19,482 nt of DNA, from contig CAAGJD010000176.1 of the NCBI GenBank assembly GCA_900770055.1, positions 1 through 19,482 of the forward strand, in the 5' to 3' direction. Positions 5,252 through 13,658 of this stretch are shown piece by piece. The DNA comes from Acholeplasmatales bacterium. Lineage in GTDB: Bacteria > Bacillota_I > Bacilli_A > Acholeplasmatales > Anaeroplasmataceae. Positions within the stretch are counted from its first letter, which is position 1. Each line of letters opens with the position of its first letter. The position numbers were made by a program, and so were the translations under genes. The notes under the pieces were generated by a model. The model was not told the DNA's origin. It made no database searches and was given only the letters and a program-made list of their open reading frames with translations.

Positions 5252-8200
5252 TTATAATTCAGAAATATCAGTTTCTTCAAAGTTTATATCGAAATCTGAT
5301 TCATATTCATTATCAAGTTCATCTTGTAAGAATGATGAGATTTCATCTTCTTCATCATCATCACCTTCGTCATCGTTTAATCTAGAATAATTATTTACCT
5401 TATCGTAAATAGATTCTTCTTCGTATGGACGATGTTCACACTCGAATTCATCTTCAACTAAAATACCAGTACCTGCAGGGATTAAGCCACCGATAATAGT
5501 ATTTTCTTTAAGACCGATTAATGAATCACTCTTAGATTGGATTGCAGCTGAAGTTAAAATTCTTGTTGTTTCTTGGAATGATGATGCTGATAAGAATGAA
5601 TCTGAAGCTAAGGCTGCCTTAGTAATACCTAATAATAATTGCTTAGCAACAGGTAGCTTACCACCCTTTTGGAATGCCTTCTTTACAGCAGCATTAAACT
5701 TAGTAATAGAAATATCCTTATTTGGTAATAGATCAGTGTCACCTTCAGTAACAACTACTACCTTTCTCATCATTTGACGTACAATAATTTCAATATGCTT
5801 ATCAGAAATTTCAACTGATTGAGCACGATATACCTTTTGAACTTCTTCAACGATATATTTTTGAACTGCCTCAGCATCTAAGATACGAATAAGCTCTTTA
5901 GGATGAATAGAACCCTTCATAAGCTTATCGCCACGCTTAACAACTGAATTTTCTCTTACAAGAAGTTCACTTGTTGCATCTACAGTGTAATCAACTGATT
6001 CGCTTTCATTTTCTGGGTTAACGATAACAATCTTCTTACCTGCTTTAGTAGTTTCAATAGACTTAACAACACCATCGATTTCAGAAATAGTACACTTACC
6101 TTTTGGCTTACGTGCCTCAAATAATTCCTGAACACGAGGAAGACCTTGTGTGATATCGGCTGTTGAAGCAACACCACCTGTATGGAAGGTTCTCATTGTT
6201 AACTGTGTACCTGGTTCACCGATTGATTGAGCAGCGATAACACCTACGGCCTCACCAACTTCTACAATCATATTTGTTGCAAGGTTTCTACCGTAACACT
6301 TCATACATACACCTGTTTCACAAGCACATGTAAGGTTAGTTCTTAAGCAAACCTTTGTAATTTTAGCTTCTTTAATCTTTTGAGCGATAGCTTCATCGAT
6401 TAATTCATTTCTTAATACAATTACTTCACCAGTTTCAGCATTAACAACGTCCTTAGCAGCAAATCTACCAATACAACGCTCCCAAACTGGTACGATAACT
6501 TTTGGTTTACCATTTTCTAAGCTGTTTTCATCAATAATATCAGTTACATAGAAGCCCTTTTCAGTTCCACAATCCTCTTTTGAGATAATAACATTTTGTG
6601 AAACGTCAACTAAACGACGTGTTAAGTAACCTGATTCAGCTGTCTTTAAGGCTGTATCTGTTGAACCTTTACGCGCACCATGTGTAGAAATGAAGAATTC
6701 TGATACTGATAGACCTTCACGGAAGTTAGCCTTAACTGGAACTTCAATAGTTTCACCTGCTGTGTTACTCATTAATCCACGCATACCTGCAAGCTGTGCA
6801 AAGTTAGATGCGTTACCACGAGAACCTGAATCAGCCATCATGAAAATATTGTTATCCTTTTGTTTAGAAAGCTCAACCCATAGACCCTTTTGAATCTCAC
6901 TACGAGCATCTTGCCATTCCTTTTCAACTAGCTTTTTACGTTCAGCATTAGTAATTAAACCCATTTCATAGAATGAAGTGATTTCATCAACCTTAGCTTC
7001 AGCTTGGTCAATTCTTTCATGCTTACCCTTGTAATCTAGTACGTCTGACATTGAAATTGTAAGACCTGCAATTGTTGAGTATTGGAAGCCTAAATCCTTA
7101 ATTCTATCAAGCATGATAGATGTTTCAGTAATTTTTAGCTTCTTAAATACTTCTGCAATAATTCTTGCGATAAATTTCTTTTTAAATGGATCAACCTCTT
7201 CATGAGCTAATAATTTATTATATGAAGTCTCAATATTCTTAGCATCTAAGAAATATTTATGAGGTGTTGTAGATGTTAAATTAGCCTCAGTTGGTTCATT
7301 TAAATATGGGAATTCCTTAGGTAAAATATTATTGAAAATCATTTTACCCATTGTTGTAAATAAATATTTAGAAGGTAAATCTTGACCTTCAAACTTTTCC
7401 TTTGGTAGATAAGAAATATCTACAAAAACACGTGTATGAAGAGTAATAGCACCATTTTTATATGCCATATAAGCTTCATTAAAATCCTTATAGAAGTGAC
7501 CCTCGTTTGGTTCTCCCTTTCTTTCTAAAGATAGATAATAGTTACCTAAGATCATATCCTGAGAAGGAGTAACAACTGGCTTACCATCCTTAGGGTTAAG
7601 GATATTGTTAGACGCAAGCATTAATAATCTTGCTTCTGCTTGTGCTTCTAATGACAATGGAACATGGACTGCCATCTGGTCACCATCAAAGTCGGCATTG
7701 AATGGTGTACAAACTAGTGGGTGAAGTCTAATTGCCTTACCCTCAATAAGTACTGGTTCGAATGCTTGAATACCTAAACGGTGAAGTGTAGGAGCACGGT
7801 TTAATAATACTGGATGTTCACGGATAACCTCTTCTAAGATATTCCATACAACAGAATCTTGGTTATCACACATTTTGCTAGCAACAGCAATACTGTTACC
7901 TTCATCCATTAATCTTCTTAATACAAATGGCTTAAATAATATTAATGCCATTTCCTTAGGAATACCGCATTGATACATTCTTAATTGTGGACCTACAACA
8001 ATAACTGAACGTCCTGAATAATCAACACGCTTACCTAATAGATTTTGACGGAAGCGTCCTTGCTTACCTCTTAACATATCTGATAAGCTCTTAAGCTTAT
8101 GAGCTTTGTCAACAGAAGCCTTTTTACCACGCTTTGCGTTATCAATTAAAGCATCAACTGCTTCTTGAAGCATACGCTTTTCATTTTTAGTAATTAGATG

Positions 8201-9061
8201 TGGAGCATGTTGTTCATATTGCTTTTTTAAACGATTATTACGGTTTAAAATACGACGGTATAAATCATTTAAATCTGTAGTAGCAAATCTACCACCCTCT
8301 AATTGAACCATTGGACGTAGGCTTGGTGGGATAACTGGTAATACATCTAAAATCATCCATTCAGGCTTATTATCACTTCTTAAGAAGGCTTCAACGATGT
8401 CTAGCTCCTTAATAGCCTTATCACGATTTTGTTTAGAAGAGTCCTTAAGCTTTTCTCTTAATTCACGAGCTCTCTTTTCTAAATCGATATCCTTAAGTAA
8501 TGTCTTAATAGCCTCAGCACCTGTTAATGCCTTAAATTGTCCTGAATATTGGTCATTTAATTCAGCATATCTCATTTCAGAAAGGATTGTACCTTTTTTG
8601 ATTTCTACTGTCTTATTTGTTGCCTCATCCATATAAGCAATCTTACCATTTACTTCAACAACAACATAAGAAGCTAAATAAACGATTTCTTCAATATCCT
8701 TTGTCTTTTGTCCTAATAATACTGCAAGTGGAGATGGGTTGTTTCTTAAGAACCAAGTGTGAACAACAGGTGAAGCAAGCTTAATATGACCCATTCTTTC
8801 ACGTCTAACCTTAGATTCAGTGATTTCTACGCCACACTTCTCACATTTTTTACCCTTATCAGTGCTTCTTTTTGATTTACCACAGGCACATTGATAATCC
8901 TTACTAGGACCAAATATTCTTTCACAGAATAATCCATCTGGTTCAGGCTTTAATGTACGATAATTAATTGTTTCATGCTTTAAAACCTCACCATAAGACC
9001 ATGATAGAATTTCCTCAGGAGATGCTAAACCAATTTTAATATATTTATATTGCTTACTCAT
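5252..9061 (-). CDS. rpoC: DNA-directed RNA polymerase beta' subunit
   Basis: A 1269-residue catalytic subunit. The N-terminal zinc ribbon has Cys58, Cys60, Cys73 and Cys76. The Mg-binding active-site loop NADFDGD is at residues 455-461, with Asp457, Asp459 and Asp461. The bridge helix and trigger loop are seen around EAVGVIAAQSIGEPG and TMRTFHTGG. The second zinc site uses Cys831, Cys912, Cys919 and Cys922. The protein lacks the large beta'-insert of proteobacteria, as expected for Firmicutes. After the last core segment (GGLIPAGTGILVEDE) there is an extension of about 50 residues that is strongly acidic (DDEGDDDEEDE, then a second Asp/Glu patch before SEL). GGGGGAG precedes the ATG, 14 bases after the rpoB stop, so the two are co-transcribed and their amounts matched. 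Confidence 0.98.
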   Translation of the reverse strand: MSKQYKYIKIGLASPEEILSWSYGEVLKHETINYRTLKPEPDGLFCERIFGPSKDYQCACGKSKRSTDKGKKCEKCGVEITESKVRRERMGHIKLASPVVHTWFLRNNPSPLAVLLGQKTKDIEEIVYLASYVVVEVNGKIAYMDEATNKTVEIKKGTILSEMRYAELNDQYSGQFKALTGAEAIKTLLKDIDLEKRARELREKLKDSSKQNRDKAIKELDIVEAFLRSDNKPEWMILDVLPVIPPSLRPMVQLEGGRFATTDLNDLYRRILNRNNRLKKQYEQHAPHLITKNEKRMLQEAVDALIDNAKRGKKASVDKAHKLKSLSDMLRGKQGRFRQNLLGKRVDYSGRSVIVVGPQLRMYQCGIPKEMALILFKPFVLRRLMDEGNSIAVASKMCDNQDSVVWNILEEVIREHPVLLNRAPTLHRLGIQAFEPVLIEGKAIRLHPLVCTPFNADFDGDQMAVHVPLSLEAQAEARLLMLASNNILNPKDGKPVVTPSQDMILGNYYLSLERKGEPNEGHFYKDFNEAYMAYKNGAITLHTRVFVDISYLPKEKFEGQDLPSKYLFTTMGKMIFNNILPKEFPYLNEPTEANLTSTTPHKYFLDAKNIETSYNKLLAHEEVDPFKKKFIARIIAEVFKKLKITETSIMLDRIKDLGFQYSTIAGLTISMSDVLDYKGKHERIDQAEAKVDEITSFYEMGLITNAERKKLVEKEWQDARSEIQKGLWVELSKQKDNNIFMMADSGSRGNASNFAQLAGMRGLMSNTAGETIEVPVKANFREGLSVSEFFISTHGARKGSTDTALKTAESGYLTRRLVDVSQNVIISKEDCGTEKGFYVTDIIDENSLENGKPKVIVPVWERCIGRFAAKDVVNAETGEVIVLRNELIDEAIAQKIKEAKITKVCLRTNLTCACETGVCMKCYGRNLATNMIVEVGEAVGVIAAQSIGEPGTQLTMRTFHTGGVASTADITQGLPRVQELFEARKPKGKCTISEIDGVVKSIETTKAGKKIVIVNPENESESVDYTVDATSELLVRENSVVKRGDKLMKGSIHPKELIRILDAEAVQKYIVEEVQKVYRAQSVEISDKHIEIIVRQMMRKVVVVTEGDTDLLPNKDISITKFNAAVKKAFQKGGKLPVAKQLLLGITKAALASDSFLSASSFQETTRILTSAAIQSKSDSLIGLKENTIIGGLIPAGTGILVEDEFECEHRPYEEESIYDKVNNYSRLNDDEGDDDEEDEISSFLQDELDNEYESDFDINFEETDISEL

Positions 9062-9075
9062 TTAAAATCTCCCCC

Positions 9076-12000
9076 TTATTCATTATCAAAATCATCTGAC
9101 TTATAGCCATGATTTGCTCTATTATTATTAACATTTCTAATCTTGAAGTCAACGATTGAACGGTTAACCTCATTTTCGCCATCCTCATTGATTAATTCAA
9201 CGTGGATACCTAATGATTGTAATTCACGAGTTAATACTCTGAATGACTCTGGAATAGCTGATTCTGGAATTGGCTTACCAGCAGCGATAGCCTCATAAGT
9301 TCTATCTCTAGCTACTAAATCATCAGACTTAACAGTCATCATTTCTCTTAAAGTATGAGCAGCACCATAAGCTTGAAGTGCCCAAACTTCCATTTCACCA
9401 AAGCGTTGTCCACCGTTTTGTGCCTTACCACCCATTGGTTGTTGTGTAACTAATGTATATTTACCAACGTTACGAGCATGTAGCTTATCATCAACCATGT
9501 GTGAAAGCTTAACGAAGTACATGATACCTACAGTAACTCTATTTTCAAATGGTTCACCTGTACGACCATCATATAATACTTCTTTTCCATCTGGTGTCAT
9601 ACCAGCTTCAGCCATAATAGCTTCAATATCTTCAATTGTAGCACCATCAAATACTGGAGTAGCTACCTTAATACCTAACTTCTTAGCTGCGATACCTAAA
9701 TGTAATTCTAGTACCTGACCAATGTTCATACGAGATGGAACACCTTGTGGGTTAAGCATAATATCAATTGGCTGTCCATCCTTTGTAAATGGCATATCCT
9801 CAACTGGTAGGATATTAGAAATAACACCCTTGTTACCATGACGACCAGCCATCTTGTCACCAACTTGAATCTTTCTCTTTTGAACGATAAAGATACGTAC
9901 TACTTCATTAACACCAGGATTTAAATCATCACCCTTAGCCTTAGAGAAATGTTGAACTGATTGAACAACACCTCCACCACCATGAGGTACACGAAGAGAT
10001 GAATCACGAACATCACGGCTCTTTTCACCGAAAATTGCAAGAAGAAGCTTTTCTTCTGGAGTTGGATCAGTTTGTCCCTTAGGAGTAGTCTTACCAACTA
10101 AAATATCGCCTTCTTTAACCTCACTACCTGGAATAATAATACCATTAGCATCAAGGTTTCTCTTACTTTCTTCCTTAACATTTGGAATTTCATAAGTGAA
10201 TTCCTCAGGTCCTAGCTTAGTGTCACGAGCATCAATTTCAAATTCATCAATATGTAAAGATGTATAAACATCATCATATACCATCTTTTCACTCATGATT
10301 ACGGCATCCTCGAAGTTGTAGCCTTCCCAAGTCATGAATGCGATACGTACGTTTCTACCTAATGCTAATTCACCATTTTTCATAGATTGACCATCAGCGA
10401 TAATATCGCCAGCATCAACTCTTTCACCTGGTGTAACAATAGGTCTTTGGATAATAGCTGTTGCAGAGTTAGATCTTAAGAATTGATATAATTCATATTT
10501 TCTAACAGAGCCATCATCTTCCTTAACAATAATTTTCTTTGCATCAACATACTCTACAACACCTGATTTAAGAGCAATTAATGCAGAACCACTATCCTTA
10601 GCAGCTCTATATTCCATACCAGTACCAACAATTGGGCTTTCTGGATTAATAATTGGAACAGCCTGACGTTGCATGTTTGCACCCATTAGCGCACGAGTAG
10701 CATCATCGTGCTCAAGGAATGGAACGCATGAAGCAGCAACTGATACGATTTGCTTTGGAGAAACGTCCATGTAATCAATTTCATTCTTTTCAACAATTTC
10801 AGTTTCACCATTACGACGGCCGATAACCTTATCCTCTAAAATATGACCATTTTCATCTAAACGAGTTGATGCAGCAGCAATAACCTTTCCTGCTTCATCA
10901 TCTGCAGATAAATAAACAATTTCATCAGATACATACTTAACGCCGTTTGCATCTTCCTTAACTACAAAATAAGGAGTTTCAATAAAGCCATATTCATTAA
11001 CCTTAGCGTATGTAGCTAAAGATGTGATAAGACCGATTGATGGACCTTCAGGAGTCTCAATAGGACACATACGACCATAGTGAGAATTATGAACGTCACG
11101 AACCTCAACACCGGCTCTATCTCTAGCGATACCACCAGAACCTAAGGCAGAAATACGTCTTTTTTGTGTAATTTCTGCAAGTGGGTTAATTTGATCCATG
11201 AATTGTGATAATTGTGATGAACCAAAGAATTCCTTAAGGGCGGATGTAAGTGGCTTAATGTTAATTAAATTTTGAGGAGTAGCCTTATCAATTTCTACTG
11301 TTGACATTCTATCCTCAATATTCTTCTTAAGCTTTGCAAAGCCAATACGGAATTGATTCTTTAATAATTCGCCAATTAATCTTAAACGTCTATTACCTAA
11401 GTGGTCGATATCATCAGTATTACCAACACCACTATATAAATTAATATAGTAGCTTACTGAAGCTAAAATATCTGACATTGTAATATGAAGTAAAGTTTCA
11501 CGATGATCGTTACCGATAATCTTAACTTCCTCACTCTTGTCACCCTTAACAACAGTAACATATAGAATTTCATTATATGGATCTTCACATAATGTATTTC
11601 CTAAATCAATCTTCTCACGGAAGGCAGCACGAGCCTTATCTAGCTTATCATATACCTCACCAACGATTAAATCACCATATCTAGCGATTACTTCACCTGC
11701 GTTATATAAAAGCTCACCAGTTTCATCGTCAAATATATCTTCCTTTGCAACAACATCCTTAGCTAATGTTAAGCCCTTAGCACGTTGTAAAACATCAAGC
11801 TTAATATTATATTTGAAACGACCAACCTTTTGTAAATCATACTTAGTATCATCAAATAATCTTTGAATGATTAAGCTTCTTGCACCATCAGCAGGAACGA
11901 TTTCATCTTGTCTAATTTTTGCGTAAACCTCGATTGCAGCCTCTTCACTATTTGTTGATGTATCTTTTTCAAATGTTGCATCAAAATAAGTGTTTTGGTT

Positions 12001-12657
12001 ATCAAAGAAAACATTATTACCAAATAAATCAATAATTTGCTCATTAGTAGATAAACCATAAGCTCTTAAAACTGTTGTAAGAGGAATTTTCTTAGAACGG
12101 TCTATCTTACCATACCAAACACCCTTACTACCAGCTTCATACTCAATCCAAGCACCACGTGAAGGAAATACAGTACCAGAGAACTTAACGTTACCTGTCT
12201 TCTTATCGATTTCCTTATCATAATATGCACCAGGTGAACGAACAATTTGGGAAATAATAACACGCTCAGCACCATTAATAACAAATGTTCCAACAGGAGT
12301 CATATAAGGAATATCACCCATAAATAGTTCATCCTTAACTAATCCACCAGTTTGAGTATTTTCAAGTAATACTTCAACCTTTAAAGGACGTGAATAATTA
12401 ATTCTTCTAAGCTTTGAGTCTACAACATTGAACTTTGGCTCTTCAAAATGATAATCACCAAAATAAAGCTTTAATTGACCATTAAATGAAGAAATAGGAG
12501 AAATATCCTCAAATACTTCCTTAAGGCCTTGTTCAACAAACCATTCAAATGATTTAGTTTGAATTTCAATTAAACCAGGTAATTCAACATCTGTACGAAT
12601 TTTTGAATAGCTTCTTCTTACAGACTTCTTACCAAAATTGACATTCTTTTGATTCAT
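9076..12657 (-). CDS. rpoB: DNA-directed RNA polymerase beta subunit
   Basis: A 1193-residue subunit. The fork loop and rifampicin pocket run from SSQLSQFMDQINPLAEIT through RRISALGSGGIARDRAG. The later core has DRAGVEVRDVHNSHYGRMCP, the conserved GDKMAGRHGNKG (His at 940) and the C-terminal clamp-contact region with MGGKAQNGGQRFGEMEVWAL. In the pocket, the residue at E. coli position 526 (His) is Gln498 here (codon CAA at 11166-11164), Ser522 is Ala, and Asp516 is kept. The start is set by the family sequence. The usual Shine-Dalgarno is poor (GGTGTC). A better AAAGGGA lies further up, behind a hairpin. The gene has its own promoters and a long leader instead of following rplL. Confidence 0.98.
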   Translation of the reverse strand: MNQKNVNFGKKSVRRSYSKIRTDVELPGLIEIQTKSFEWFVEQGLKEVFEDISPISSFNGQLKLYFGDYHFEEPKFNVVDSKLRRINYSRPLKVEVLLENTQTGGLVKDELFMGDIPYMTPVGTFVINGAERVIISQIVRSPGAYYDKEIDKKTGNVKFSGTVFPSRGAWIEYEAGSKGVWYGKIDRSKKIPLTTVLRAYGLSTNEQIIDLFGNNVFFDNQNTYFDATFEKDTSTNSEEAAIEVYAKIRQDEIVPADGARSLIIQRLFDDTKYDLQKVGRFKYNIKLDVLQRAKGLTLAKDVVAKEDIFDDETGELLYNAGEVIARYGDLIVGEVYDKLDKARAAFREKIDLGNTLCEDPYNEILYVTVVKGDKSEEVKIIGNDHRETLLHITMSDILASVSYYINLYSGVGNTDDIDHLGNRRLRLIGELLKNQFRIGFAKLKKNIEDRMSTVEIDKATPQNLINIKPLTSALKEFFGSSQLSQFMDQINPLAEITQKRRISALGSGGIARDRAGVEVRDVHNSHYGRMCPIETPEGPSIGLITSLATYAKVNEYGFIETPYFVVKEDANGVKYVSDEIVYLSADDEAGKVIAAASTRLDENGHILEDKVIGRRNGETEIVEKNEIDYMDVSPKQIVSVAASCVPFLEHDDATRALMGANMQRQAVPIINPESPIVGTGMEYRAAKDSGSALIALKSGVVEYVDAKKIIVKEDDGSVRKYELYQFLRSNSATAIIQRPIVTPGERVDAGDIIADGQSMKNGELALGRNVRIAFMTWEGYNFEDAVIMSEKMVYDDVYTSLHIDEFEIDARDTKLGPEEFTYEIPNVKEESKRNLDANGIIIPGSEVKEGDILVGKTTPKGQTDPTPEEKLLLAIFGEKSRDVRDSSLRVPHGGGGVVQSVQHFSKAKGDDLNPGVNEVVRIFIVQKRKIQVGDKMAGRHGNKGVISNILPVEDMPFTKDGQPIDIMLNPQGVPSRMNIGQVLELHLGIAAKKLGIKVATPVFDGATIEDIEAIMAEAGMTPDGKEVLYDGRTGEPFENRVTVGIMYFVKLSHMVDDKLHARNVGKYTLVTQQPMGGKAQNGGQRFGEMEVWALQAYGAAHTLREMMTVKSDDLVARDRTYEAIAAGKPIPESAIPESFRVLTRELQSLGIHVELINEDGENEVNRSIVDFKIRNVNNNRANHGYKSDDFDNE

Positions 12658-12668
12658 AAAGACACCAT
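12654..12668 (-). other. Four-codon leader ORF overlapping the rpoB start
   Basis: ATG GTG TCT TTA TGA reads Met-Val-Ser-Leu-stop, and its TGA overlaps the rpoB ATG as ATGA. It begins directly after the 3' arm of the hairpin at 12686-12669. A ribosome that initiates here would end exactly on the rpoB start and could restart. It may be chance, because the start lacks a ribosome site at linear spacing. Confidence 0.3.
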
Positions 12669-12835
12669 TTGTATAAATCTATACAATCCCTTTCTAAATT
12701 TTTAAAACTATCCAAAGGACTTCTTAGCTACGCTAAAAGGCTGTTTTATACCTCTAAAATACGGGATTTCCACAATTTATTTTAACTGCCTAAGCAGATT
12801 AATTCAATAATAGTTAATTGCGTAAAGAAGAAAAT
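12658..12835 (-). promoter_or_regulatory. Structured 5' leader of rpoBC
   Basis: About 175 bases separate the promoters from rpoB. Local stems on the minus strand are: TTAA-CTGC/GCAG-TTAA with a one-base bulge (12802-12782), TTTTAGC/GCTAAGA with a 3-base loop (12738-12722), and a perfect TTGTATA/TATACAA hairpin with loop GATT (12686-12669). AATCCC (12768-12763) can also pair with GGGATT (12690-12685). That long pairing shares bases with both the AAAGGGA ribosome site and the last hairpin, so they compete. No known riboswitch class is recognised, and no U-run suggests attenuation. The role is inferred as translational control. Confidence 0.5.
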
Positions 12836-12840
12836 TACCC

Positions 12841-12886
12841 ACTATACGCATTTTATTATTATATGTCAACCAGTCAACTATTTCAA
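12841..12886 (-). promoter_or_regulatory. Nested sigma-A promoters of rpoBC
   Basis: Three -35/-10 pairs overlap within 46 bases. The first is TTGAAA (12886-12881) and TATAAT (12863-12858), 17 apart. The second is TTGACT (12877-12872) and TAAAAT (12855-12850), 16 apart. The third is TTGACA (12869-12864) and TATAGT (12846-12841), 17 apart. The pairs are staggered by about 8-9 and then 8-9 bases, so bound polymerases would exclude each other. Starts would fall near 12851, 12843 and 12834. Confidence 0.75.
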
Positions 12887-12913
12887 GTGTTTTATGAAAA
12901 AAATAAAAAATAT

Positions 12914-12942
12914 TATAAAAAAAAAGCACCCGCAGGTGCTTA
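12914..12942 (-). terminator. Intrinsic terminator after the RpiB-like gene
   Basis: AAGCACC/GGTGCTT arms (12924-12930 and 12935-12941) with a 4-base loop are followed on the minus strand by nine T. It starts 6 bases after the stop codon and insulates the rpoB promoters from fba-rpiB transcription. Confidence 0.88.
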
Positions 12943-12947
12943 ATAAA

Positions 12948-13586
12948 TTACATTCCTAATACTTCTTTTATGAATGCTATAATTTCTTCACATTTAGCAT
13001 TTTCAAAGAAATATTTTTTAAAAGAATCTCTATCAATTGTTTGTAATAAAAATTCTCTATCAATTCTCTTTAATACATCAATCATTGGTGTATGAGTAAT
13101 TTTCTTAACGTTCTTTAATATTTCTCTATTAGCCTTCATTGGTACAGCTCTTTCTCTTGGATAGCCTAAACCTCTTTCGCCAGTAAATAGCTTTTCAAAG
13201 ATATAAGCTAAATTTACTTCAGCAGCCCAACCAAAGCCCTTAGCATAAGGTAATGAAATAGCATTACCATCATTAATTTGTCCAAATAAGAAGGCATCTG
13301 TTGGATCAATAATTAATCCACAGCTAACATTAGGGAATGAATTTAATGCTAGCATTGCACCCTCACCAGTACCACATCCTGTAACAACAAAATCGCAAGC
13401 GCCTGAATTTAATAGGATACCTGCAAGTAAACCATTTTGAACATAAGTTAATGACTTATCCTCATTATTATACATACCATAATTATCTACTGTGTGCCCT
13501 AAAGGCTCTACAGTATTTTTTAATGTGTTATAAACAATTTCATTTTTAGCCGCTTGGCTATTTTCCATAATTAATGCAATTTTCAT
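12948..13586 (-). CDS. RpiB/LacA/LacB-family sugar-phosphate isomerase
   Basis: A 212-residue protein, about 60 residues longer than ribose-5-phosphate isomerase B. The core RpiB/LacAB fold is seen in residues 1-135: the N-terminal strand MKIALIMENS, the catalytic-Cys loop VVTGCGTGEGAMLALN with Cys71, and the following NVSCGLIIDPTDA. The usual Asp-His pair after the first strand of RpiB is replaced by Glu-Asn (Glu8, Asn9), so the substrate may not be ribose-5-phosphate. A related aldose/ketose phosphate isomerisation is the safer call. The C-terminal 75 residues (from about ERGLGYPRER) form an extra helical segment. AGGAGA precedes the ATG. It is 72 bases downstream of fba and is probably read from the fba promoter through a weak hairpin. 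Pairing with an aldolase points to sugar-phosphate metabolism. Confidence 0.8.
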   Translation of the reverse strand: MKIALIMENSQAAKNEIVYNTLKNTVEPLGHTVDNYGMYNNEDKSLTYVQNGLLAGILLNSGACDFVVTGCGTGEGAMLALNSFPNVSCGLIIDPTDAFLFGQINDGNAISLPYAKGFGWAAEVNLAYIFEKLFTGERGLGYPRERAVPMKANREILKNVKKITHTPMIDVLKRIDREFLLQTIDRDSFKKYFFENAKCEEIIAFIKEVLGM

Positions 13587-13616
13587 TTTTTTCTCCTATC
13601 TACTTATCTATTAATT

Positions 13617-13641
13617 TTAAGAGGACGATTTCTCGTCCTCT
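13617..13641 (-). terminator. Hairpin after fba, partial terminator or mRNA stabiliser
   Basis: AGAGGACGA (13620-13628) and TCGTCCTCT (13633-13641) form a 9-bp stem with a GAAA tetraloop on the minus strand. The tail TTAAAATTAA is poor in U. It more likely protects the fba 3' end while letting some transcription reach the isomerase gene. Confidence 0.55.
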
Positions 13642-13658
13642 ATTTGATTTGTTAAGTT

